A stretch of 51,736 nucleotides of DNA from Fragilaria crotonensis. Its lineage: Eukaryota > Bacillariophyta > Fragilariophyceae > Fragilariales > Fragilariaceae. Within the stretch, counting starts at the first letter, position 1. Every line of letters begins with the position of its first letter. This document shows, in pieces, positions 44,335 through 51,736 of the stretch. The notes beneath the pieces were generated by a model. The model was not told the origin of the DNA, did not search any database, and worked only from the letters and a program-made list of their open reading frames with translations. The position numbers were made by a program, and so were the translations under genes. The stretch is from contig JAKSYS010000450.1 of assembly GCA_022925895.1 (NCBI GenBank), forward strand, positions 1 to 51,736. Direction: 5' to 3'.

Positions 44335-44478
44335 AAAATGTCCGATAGGAAGTAGGGAATGGATGGATCGATGGGCAGGTTGCGATATCTGCGACTTTGA
44401 TAAGGCCTGCCATTTTGGGTTGCTGCGACGGAAGATATCCGGTGGCTCTCTGCAAGGACTACATGTGATTGGGAGTCT

Positions 44479-45811
44479 TCAGACGAACTCATGATGCTGA
44501 CCCGCCGCCTTGAGAGTTTTCCTTGTATCGACTCTCAAGGTCGGTGGTGATGTCGTCCAGCTTTGTTGTGGCCTGTAGAGTGGATCCATGTTGTTATCGT
44601 CAGGGAGTGTTTGAGCCGCCTGAGATAAAAGAGCCGGACTCTCCATATCGCAATCGAGTGCCTCTGATGTCTGTGTTTCAATGATAGATGATCTGTGGCT
44701 TTGACTGTTGCCAGAATTATCATGCTGATCATGAACTTGCTGCCGCGCGCCAGCGTCGCCAGTGTCAGTTTCTGTGCAACCCGGCCGATACTTCTTTTTG
44801 ATTGGTGACGAAAATGAGACCCGATCCAGCTGACGATTTGAATATTCAGAAGAAGGAGAGTGCTGTGTGTTGTCTTCCTCTACTGCACGGTGTGTTGCAA
44901 TGGTCATGGTCTGGCCACCAGTCGCCTGACTACCAGTCTGAATATGTGTCTGAGCGATCATATCCATAAGTGCTGATATCTTATCGCTGAGTGTATTCAT
45001 TGTTCCCCCAACTCCGGCTTGTTTCTCCATAACATTCATCAGATTGCCCTCCATCATGTCAAAACGGTGATCCAGGTCATCGAATCGTGTGAATTGTCGT
45101 TCCATGCGTTCCAGTCTCTCAGTGTTGATACGATCCTTCCGATCGAATTCCTTTTGCTGACGTTGTATCCGAGCATCAATTTCTTGAAAGCGGGCCGTGG
45201 ACGTCGACATTGATGACAGGCGGGAACTAATTGAGTGATTTGAGTCCGTAGACGCCTCCGTAAGAACCGTTGACCGCAGCCCATATTGATCTCGAATTGA
45301 TTCCAGTGGGGTAGGGGGGCATCCTTGGCTTCGACGTTTTGTCCTTGTCCACGGATGAGCGCGTCTCGGCCTGTGGTGGAGGCGAAGAATTTGGTGTTGA
45401 TTTGCTTTCTACGGATCCTCCAGATACGCGAGATGACTCGGCTCTTGAGTCTGATTCTTGTGATGCTGAATCGACGCTTTGAGCTGTTGTTTGTTTCCAC
45501 GATTCCGTAGACGAAAATAGTTTGTCGATGAAAGACAAATTTGCGTTTACTTTGGAGACCACGTGGATGACTGTTGGAGGGGGTCCGATAGCGTCCCTAA
45601 ATCGTTCCTCTCTGATTGAGAAGGGGAATACTCGACGGCGGTACTCTTCAAAAGCCTTGCGAACCGTGTCTTCATGCTGAGGAGCCATGAGTAAAAAAGA
45701 TTTTTGATCGTATCCGCCATTGACGACGTCGACATGTGCTGATTCGTTTCCCTCTGCTGATACAATGGATGCCGCCCAGTCCCCTTGTGGTCCTCTCCAT
45801 CTGTGTGCCAT
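44479..45811 (-). pseudogene. LINE D ORF1, third segment with coiled coil
   Basis: The frame 45811-45227 (DWAASIVSAEGNESAHVDVVNGG, quoted in part: VDVVNGGYDQKSFLL) matches copy A from 1770 on. Then the frame 45210-44479 has a coiled coil (FQEIDARIQRQQKEF, RLERMERQFTRFDDLDHRF) and a Ser/Thr/Gln-rich, probably disordered tail. Homologous to copy A 1684-3219, where both parts share one frame. Confidence 0.65.
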
Positions 45812-45903
45812 CCGGAAAGAACTCAGTCCTCACAGTATCGAGATTGTTAATCATTGGGGACAATTGAATAAAACGAAGCGACTTGATATAGGAATCGTGC
45901 TTC

Positions 45904-46623
45904 TCAAACAAGGTCATTGCTTCTGTCGTTGTCATCTTCGCAAACGCAAACCGTGGAATATATACTCCCGCCCCAGATCCGTCCAAAGTAGAGAGCAAAG
46001 TCTGGCTCAGAGAATGGACATGGTTTTCCACATTGTACCACAAGGTGATTGATATCTTGGTCGAATGGCGTGCGACGATGGAGAACGATGTTAAAAAAGG
46101 GTCGTGTCGGGAAGCTTGCTCCTGAGACTTTGTAAAACCTGGTACGATGCGTAGTACGAGGAGCTTTGAGAAGGATGTAGCCAGCAATAACATCATCTCC
46201 GCTTGTACTTTTGGAATTGGAAAACGACGCCGTTACTTTGTTCCTTGTAAATGCTTCCTGCACGCGTGGCAGATTCCTCCAGGAAAAAGAAGGTTTGTCA
46301 GTAAAACCGAAGCGAAGAGGCACAATGATTTGCGATTGGGAAGGTAAAACGGAAAGAGAGGGCGCAATATACGATCGCACTTCCTCTGGTGTCATTTTGG
46401 AAATGGAATTGCAGTGTTCCGTTCCTTCGTCTGTCCATCGGTATAAAAGACCATCTTCGTCTCGAAAAACATCATTGAGAAGCGAATGAATCTCAGCGGA
46501 CAAAGCGTTCGATTTCTGAGATAGCGCAAGAGAGACCACTTCTGAATTCGTTTTCCAGCGAAGCGAGATCCGGATTGTGCCATCGTTGATTGGAACGTTC
46601 GAGTTAGGAATCAGAGCTGACAT
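45904..46623 (-). CDS. LINE D ORF1, second segment
   Basis: ATG at 46623 (MSALIPNSNVPINDGTIRI), 239 codons, uninterrupted. Its start overlaps the end of the preceding ORF by 13 bases (stop at 46611-46613), a layout that suggests reinitiation or frameshifting. GLLYRWTDEG, EEVRSYIAPSLSVLPSQSQII and VIAGYILLKAP are shared with copy A 883-1532. No named domain. Confidence 0.6.
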   Translation of the reverse strand: MSALIPNSNVPINDGTIRISLRWKTNSEVVSLALSQKSNALSAEIHSLLNDVFRDEDGLLYRWTDEGTEHCNSISKMTPEEVRSYIAPSLSVLPSQSQIIVPLRFGFTDKPSFSWRNLPRVQEAFTRNKVTASFSNSKSTSGDDVIAGYILLKAPRTTHRTRFYKVSGASFPTRPFFNIVLHRRTPFDQDINHLVVQCGKPCPFSEPDFALYFGRIWGGSIYSTVCVCEDDNDRSNDLV

Positions 46624-47468
46624 CTTTCCATCAGTGGACGATGAGAATGAATTCGAATCTTCCTTTCTTTCATGCTCGTGTTTACGACTTGTTGGGAGCG
46701 GATTGTTTGTCTGCAAGTTTGGCTTGTTCTGCGGGGTTTGTTCGGCTGCAACGTGATCAGAGGATTGACCGTGGGGACTATCTTTACTGGAAGTGGAGGA
46801 TCAACTTCCATTGGTTCATCGTCTTGTTCTTCTGGGATTGGAGGTGTGGTGAATGCCAGTTGCTGTTTGAAGAGGTCTGTTGTCTTGAGAACAATCGACG
46901 TCTTTTTCGAAGCCAAGGATGCTTTCCTAGCAGTCTGAGTTCGACGTTTAGCTTTTGCGGATCCAATGACCTTGTTCCATGAGTAGATGTTAGACGCGCG
47001 CTTTGACCATTCTGCAAAACCGATGTTAACCGTGTCCACCGGAAGAACTTTGTCGGTGTGAGTGGATAGATAAGGTAGCGAAAAGGTATTTGCCCAATCG
47101 TGAAGCTTCTTTGGAACATCAAGTTTGCGATCAATGTGATACATATATCGGTACCAGACAACTAGGTGAAGTTGAAGTTGGTCGGTGTCAAAATTGTTCC
47201 AGAGTGCTTCGAAATCGGTGAAAGACACAATGTCCCGCCCGAGGGTGGTGAACCTATGCCAGGCAGTTGGGGTGGTGTCGTTGCGTTGAACTGTTTCCTC
47301 ATAGATTCGTTTGACTCGTTCGTTCTGAGTTTCAGACAAATGTTCTGGGGGAATGTCGATGTCGGGGAATTCTTTCCAATCTTTCAACAGAAAACCAAAG
47401 GAGTCATCAGTGTCAGGTGGAAGAGACGTAAGAAGGGTGGAGAACGGAGGATCCGCTGTTTCGGTCAT
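46611..47468 (-). CDS. LINE D ORF1, N-terminal domain
   Basis: 285 codons from ATG 47468 (MTETADPPFSTLL), about 93 bases after the element's 5' end. The aromatic core (VSFTDFEALWNNFDTDQLQL, VVWYRYMYHIDRKLDVPKKL) parallels copy A 96-872. The C-terminal part is basic (KAKRRTQTARKASLASKK), consistent with nucleic acid binding. Function inferred from position only. Confidence 0.6.
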   Translation of the reverse strand: MTETADPPFSTLLTSLPPDTDDSFGFLLKDWKEFPDIDIPPEHLSETQNERVKRIYEETVQRNDTTPTAWHRFTTLGRDIVSFTDFEALWNNFDTDQLQLHLVVWYRYMYHIDRKLDVPKKLHDWANTFSLPYLSTHTDKVLPVDTVNIGFAEWSKRASNIYSWNKVIGSAKAKRRTQTARKASLASKKTSIVLKTTDLFKQQLAFTTPPIPEEQDDEPMEVDPPLPVKIVPTVNPLITLQPNKPRRTSQTCRQTIRSQQVVNTSMKERKIRIHSHRPLMERCQL

Positions 47469-47561
47469 GGTGGTGACGTGCACGACGGCCTCGTTGAGTT
47501 TACTACTGTAAATCGGTTGACGGACGGACTGGTGTTGCAAATTCTTAATACTAGAAATTGT

Positions 47562-47583
47562 GTAAAAAACGGTGGATTATGTA
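47562..47583. repeat. Target site duplication of LINE D (5' side of element)
   Basis: Identical to 38601-38622 over 22 bp. Confidence 0.92.
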
Positions 47584-47810
47584 TTAAATGTGTATGTACA
47601 TTCAAACAAAATAAAAGCATACAGTGTTGTAGTAAATTGACATGTTTGGAATAAAAAAGATACGATATAGTCGTGTAAAGTGAACTTCAAGCAAACATAA
47701 TATTGCAATAATTGATCCATCTCTCATTTTTAATTGATGCGATCTAAAATACAACTTGTTGCTTTCGCTAACACTTCGTCTTGTTGCTTGCTCTATTCCC
47801 TTTTGTCAGC

Positions 47811-49487
47811 ATGTCAAATCCACAGAATCCTGCTCTAGCATCGCCATCTCAGAACCTTCGGAGTTCTTCGCGACGCATTCGCGAACCACCAGCTGACCAA
47901 ACACCCGTTCGCGAAACACCGTTGGAGCGTGCCGCAAGGAGAGAGGCAGAGACGAAGAAGGCTGAAAGACGTGCAGCTAAAGCAGCTAAGGCAGCTAAGG
48001 CAGCTAAGGCAGCTGAGGCTGCTGAGGCTGCTGAGGCAGCTAAGGCAGCTAAGGCAGCTAAAGCAGCGGAAGCTGCTGCAGCAGCAGAGGCAGCGGAAGC
48101 TGCTGCAGCAGCGTCTACGCAACGGAAACGAGTTGTTGGCGCGGGGAACAAGAGGAAATATAGACAGAAAAAAACAAAGGAGTCCAAAAAAACGAAAACA
48201 ACAAAAGTGCATAACACCTCGTCAGATTCTGGCGACATTGAGTCGGCGGATGATGATTCTTGTTTTGAACCCACCGATGGCGCTGAAGACGAGGCTGATG
48301 ATGACGACGACGACGACCAGGCTGATGACGACGACAATAATGATGACGGGGCAGAAATTGATTCTTACGTTTCAGCAAACTCATACCTTGACGACGACCC
48401 ATTGGCATCGCCGGAGGAAGGTAGAGCGGTGCCCGCGAAGCTACTGAAGAGTCGAGACGCGGTGCCCAGGCAGGCGCAGTGAATCCTCTGAGGACAAGCA
48501 ACAGCGAGGAACACGGTACGCCACCTCCACCACCGGCGAGCTGATTCCAGGGAAATTGTTAGCAGGATGCCGTTGGAAGCTCCAACAGCACAGAAGAATG
48601 TTGTACGGAGGATTGTTTTGTTTGTTAAAACACACTCTTCCGTCAGATCAAATTCGTTACCAGTACCAAGTCATTTAACGAAGCTTTTCAAAAGGTGCTG
48701 GCGGAGGAAAGGCCACGGAATCCATACATATTTCAGTTGACGTACCAGAATTCGTTCAAGACGGCCTTGAATCAGAAGCGAAGTACGTGTGAGTTGTCTG
48801 GCAAGATTGTGGTCAAAGCTATCAATACAGTGTTCAAGAATCGTGAAGAGGAATTCTTCACTTTTGATGAATTCTGCAAGCTAAGACGAGCGACTACCGA
48901 AAGAGAGAGAAAGCGTTTCTCTGGTTCTTCGACAGTTTTTGGAGTGTGTTTGCGGGGCTACCGCATGGAATAATGCGAAACAAAGCAGCTCGTTTCGGAG
49001 GCGAGACCCCAGTGGATCAAAAATTGTCAGTGTGAGTGATGAAGCATTTGCGTTGTTGTTAATTGACAATTACTTGAAAAGTGGAAAACCAGGGCTGGTG
49101 AAGAAGTCGCAGCCCGCATCGACTCGGTAGCAGGTGGCGCAGCTGCAATTGCGACTGAAGGTGAGGAGATCACGAGAAGGAAACAAACAAAGACAGCCGG
49201 TAAATACACTGGAAAAGCTCAAGGACAGTGTAAGTGGGGTGGCTGAGTCCCGAAGGCATCAAACAGTTCAATTTTCTTCGCAAGTTAGTGAAAGCAGACA
49301 GGGAGGCTGACAAGAATTGTGACGACGAGCCGAAACGGATGGAAAAGTTGCTGATGGATTTCTGCCGGACAAAGGCCGGAATAAAGGACCCACAGGATAA
49401 CGCAAACCTAGACGGTGCTCACAACAATGCAGCGGCACGGGCAATGGAGAATGTTGAGGCAGAATGGGACTCTGATGACGACTAGGA
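47811..49487 (+). pseudogene. Element-borne gene of unknown function with AAK/AAE repeats
   Basis: ATG 47811. Residues 1-55 are basic and Ser/Arg-rich. About 55-105 is an Ala-Lys/Ala-Glu helix made of repeated GCAGCTAAG units (AAKAAKAAEAAEAA). Then a Lys-rich patch (RKYRQKKTKESKKTK) and a long acidic stretch (DDDDDDDQADDDDNNDDG) to TGA 48482. Homologous-looking sequence continues in other frames: RNPYIFQLTYQNSFKTALNQ, KIVVKAINTVFKNREEEFFTF, STVFGVCLRGYRME, VSVSDEAFALLLIDNYL, GWxSPEGIKQFNFLRKLVKADR, and it ends EAEWDSDDD. Introns or indels near 48500, 48970 and 49080 explain the breaks. I recall this protein type as repeated in diatoms, probably a transposon accessory gene; no biochemical role can be given. 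Confidence 0.5.
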
Positions 49488-49803
49488 GTTTGTTTTACTG
49501 CCATCCACTTTAAAATGCAATAGAATGACTTTCGTATGAACAATATCTGTTGTATTAAGATGAATAACCTAATCAATTAATCAACATAAAATGTAACTAT
49601 GACTTAACATGAATTGCATAATTACAATATATATCGTTGACTTGAGTAAAAATAAATGGTAACTAAAGCGTGCTTTATTTTGAGATAAATTATCCAAACT
49701 TACAATATATAATAGAAGTAGTATTTTATTGTTCAAGTTACCATTTCTGTTAATAAGTAAAATCTAACTGATAAAAAAATGGTAACACTTAACACCAAAG
49801 AAA
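49488..49803. other. AT-rich subterminal region, no gene
   Basis: Right subterminal DNA of the nested TIR element, with ATGGTAAC repeats in both orientations (49661, 49738, 49779). Confidence 0.45.
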
Positions 49804-49829
49804 ATAGTTAACAAAAACGGCCTTCTGAT

Positions 49830-51462
49830 GAAGAAGCAAGGTCGAAGTGGACAACCGTCAACAACCTTGAGCAATGGTTTGATGACGTCAAGGCTGACTT
49901 AATCAATTCTGGCCTTGTGATTGACCGCGAGGTCAGAGATGAAGAAGGGGTGTTGATGTCGGAAGTTGACTTTCGCTCCGACGATGTTCGACGGCGAATT
50001 ATAAACATGGACGAGACCCATCATGATCTGTCTATCACTGGCGATAAGGGCGGGTCAAGAGCGCTTGTGTATTCAAATCCAAAGCGTCAGCGGGGATTCA
50101 AGAAGACTGTCAAGGCTGGAAGACATGTAACTGGAGTGTATGCCACCAACGCTGCCGGCGAAGCTCTTCCTCCGCTCTACATTTTTTGACTCGGGTGCCA
50201 AGATTGAATCGAACTTCCGTGTCAAACTGAGCTGGCTTAACGGCCTTCCAACAATCTCTGGTCGGTTTGGTTGCCCTAGTACAATCGAGCAGTCAAGTTA
50301 CTATTCGGTTCGAGCAAGAGGATCTATGGACGACTCCCTCTTCAATGATTACATTGAACGTGTTGTGCTCCCGCTCTATCCAAACATTTCGAAAGAGGCG
50401 AGGTTTGATGCAAACGGTAAGCTCCTTTGTGGCCCTGTAATTTTAAAGGTTGATTCTGGTCCAGGGCGAATTGTTGCAAACCTTGACAGCATCTCAAAGC
50501 GTGCCGCATTCAGAGAGCTTGGTCTATTGATACTCATGGGTCTTCCGAACGCCACCAGCGTCAACCAGGAGATGGACGCCCTCTATGGAGCGTTCAAGTC
50601 CGCAACATATGCTCGAGGTGAAGTTATTCTGACGGAGCGCATGCGACTGAGGGGTCTTGAGAGGTCAGCTGCTGCTGCGGCAGCCACAAACGACACGACT
50701 GGCACTGATGCTGCTGCTGCTCCTAAGCTGACGCCCTTTTCAATGGGCTTTGAAGACTTGTCAACTGTTGTCGATGGCAACAGCACCGACGACGTCTCCA
50801 TGAAGCCGTTTACGAGGACCTTCACACGAGAGAAGATTCTCCGATCATGGTCGAAGGTTGGATTTTGCCCGTTCACCAGAAACTGCGTTCAGGGCAAGAA
50901 GGTTCGGCATGAATTGGGTCAAGCTTCGCAGGACAAGGCTCTTGAAGATCTTCATGAATCCTATACTGGCGTTGTCAGCAGAGCTGATCAGGAAGGTCTG
51001 AACGCTGGAATTTTTGATGGAAGGATCCCAGTGGCAAAGTGCGTCAACCGTGAACCAGTTGAAAATGATCAAGTCAAGAAGCTTGTGGAAACAAAGGGCT
51101 CATTCTCTGCAGGTGGACTCTGGAGTATCTGCGGCACAAGGATCGGGAACGCAAGCGTCGTCTTGAGAGCGCAGACTGAACAACTTGCCATCGAAGCAGA
51201 CAAGGCTGCATCGACGTCGCAAAGCAAGTTGCAGAGGCGTGCAAAGCTACTGTTAACTGCGCGACAAGCTCTTCTAAAACATGAGAATGCTCCCGCTTCG
51301 ATGACTGACAAAGACTGGATTGACATCGTTAGATGGGTGTTACCTGAGTCAAATGCAGATGGCCTCTTGAAAGATCTACGGAAAAAGGATGTCATCATCC
51401 AAAAACTTATGTCACTTGATCGCGATTGGAAAACGTACATTCCAACTGTTGACGAAGTTTAA
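49830..51462 (+). pseudogene. Pogo-like transposase, 3' half (DDD catalytic domain)
   Basis: Continues the frame of 32610-33686: EEARSKWTTVNNLEQWFDDV, then IINMDETHHDLS (first Asp, about 50008), ARHVTGVYATNAAGEALPPL, GPVILKVDSGPGRIVANLDS (second Asp, about 50452), GLPNATSVNQEMDALYGAFK (third Asp, about 50572), KILRSWSKVGFCPFTRNC and a Lys-rich C-terminus ending VDEV. One extra T in the run 50182-50187 breaks the frame between PLYIF and DSGAK; otherwise it is open to TAA 51462. With both halves joined the protein would be about 859 residues. Confidence 0.82.
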
Positions 51463-51613
51463 ATATGCAATCCTATAGACTTTTATGTTAAGAAGTTGTT
51501 CAAAGCATTTGGATTCAATTACAACAGCTTTTATGTTGCCATTTGCCTTGCATGATGTGACCTGAATTGTTTTCAAAACACCGATGGCCAAAATAACACG
51601 AGAAAAGCACGGG

Positions 51614-51630
51614 CGTGCCACTACTGTGCT
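51614..51630. repeat. Right TIR of the pogo-like element
   Basis: CGTGCCACTACTGTGCT, perfect inverse of 32357-32373, followed by TA. Confidence 0.88.
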
Positions 51631-51736
51631 TAAAAAATTACGGAGCTCGGTCATTCGACTAAGCGTAAGTCCACCAGTATCCATTCTCCTCCAACCTACT
51701 TTCAACAGAAGGTGTACCGTCTATTCTGCATCGTAT

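Larger units (their letters stand above)
38623..47561 (-). mobile_element. LINE copy D (family 2), full length, frameshifted
   Basis: 8939-bp minus-strand element between perfect 22-bp duplications. Its 5' terminus (47561 downward, ACAATTTCTAGT) resembles that of copy A. The 3' terminus has a 9-bp hairpin (38653-38661 with 38666-38674, loop GGTA) and a terminal AACCT...AGGTT hairpin (38628-38644) with a TATA tail. It encodes ORF1 segments, EEP, RT, RNase H, zinc finger and a PIP box. Seven or more frame changes. Confidence 0.95.
33687..49827 (+). mobile_element. Nested TIR transposon (16.1 kb) inside the pogo transposase
   Basis: 24-bp terminal inverted repeats with one mismatch: CAGAAGGCCGCTTTTGTTAA at the left end (33687-33710 in full) and its complement ending GGCCTTCTG at 49827. 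AT is on both sides (33685-33686, 49828-49829), suggesting a 2-bp AT duplication. Removal leaves CAT followed by GAAGAAGCAAGG in the transposase reading frame. Contents: a Plavaka/CACTA-like transposase relic, an AT-rich TIR element, LINE D and the 47811-49487 gene. The superfamily is uncertain; the 2-bp duplication would fit an ISL2EU- or CACTA-like element. Confidence 0.8.
32357..51630 (+). mobile_element. Pogo-like (Tc1/mariner superfamily, DDD) transposon, 19.3 kb with nested insertions
   Basis: Terminal inverted repeats AGCACAGTAGTGGCACG (32357-32373) and its reverse complement (51614-51630), 17 of 17 matching. TA lies directly outside each end (32355-32356, 51631-51632), the Tc1/mariner target. 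A second GTAGTGGCAC lies just inside the left end (32389-32398). Between the ends are the two halves of a pogo-like transposase. Without the 16-kb inner insertion the element would be about 3.1 kb, a normal size. Confidence 0.88.

Noticed and set aside
47835-48337. Cys/Ser-rich and Ala-rich minus-strand frames
   Set aside because: Shadows of the AAK/AAE and acidic repeats of the plus-strand gene.
33738-49840. GTAAGT at 33736 as donor of a 16-kb intron in the pogo transposase
   Set aside because: 24-bp inverted repeats and AT on both sides mark a transposon insertion a little upstream, and joining at CAT/GAA restores the frame better than any splice pair.

Overview
This is eukaryotic nuclear DNA, almost certainly from a protist. 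I infer a diatom or a close stramenopile relative from the mix of element types: LINEs with an FVDD reverse transcriptase, PIF/Harbinger, DDD pogo-like and Plavaka/CACTA-like transposases, an initiator-tRNA-primed LTR element and a GT23-like fucosyltransferase. That taxonomic call is an inference. There are no bacterial operons, rRNA or tRNA genes and no CRISPR array. The window is mainly a transposon graveyard with many nested insertions. The only intact gene that is clearly not mobile is a type II membrane fucosyltransferase-like gene at 29072-30400.

Layout. 1-9289: LINE copy A (+), nearly full length but frameshifted. 9346-10969: a truncated PIF/Harbinger transposase facing a companion (Myb/NAM-like) gene remnant. 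11263-11758: a duplicated palindromic MITE-like repeat. 12690-12875: a small LINE ORF1 relic (-). 14259-17194: LINE copy B (+), 5'-truncated, 15-bp target duplication. 17947-18290: palindromic 21-bp tandem array. 18488-21308: LINE copy E (+), 5'-truncated, 16-bp target duplication. 22425-27581: LINE copy C (+), 5'-truncated, 15-bp target duplication, itself split by a very young LTR retrotransposon (23004-27288, LTRs differ at 1 of 457 positions by my reading, TTTAG duplication). 27654-28053: tract dense in GTAC. 28136-28813: TIR/hairpin MITE just upstream of the fucosyltransferase gene. 31918-32061: RING-H2 gene relic (-).

The right 19 kb is a four-level nest. A pogo-like element (32357-51630; 17-bp terminal inverted repeats, TA duplication) has its transposase gene split by a second TIR transposon (33687-49827; 24-bp TIRs, AT duplication). 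That second element holds a Plavaka/CACTA-like transposase relic, an AT-rich TIR element (36209-37542), LINE copy D on the minus strand (38623-47561; 22-bp target duplication) and a diatom-type gene of unknown function (47811-49487). Removing the inner transposon, a 129-bp intron and one T from a T6 run gives one continuous pogo transposase frame of about 859 codons.

The five LINEs form two families. Family 1 (A, B, C) ends in a conserved, covarying stem-loop, then GTTAA and a T run. Family 2 (D, E) ends in a short CCT...AGG hairpin and a TAT-type tail. Both encode a long multi-domain ORF1, an EEP endonuclease, RT, RNase H and a CCHC-type zinc finger. All five copies finish with a C-terminal peptide that looks like a PCNA-interacting (PIP) box. 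I consider the PIP box and the covarying 3' structure the two most interesting biological signals here.
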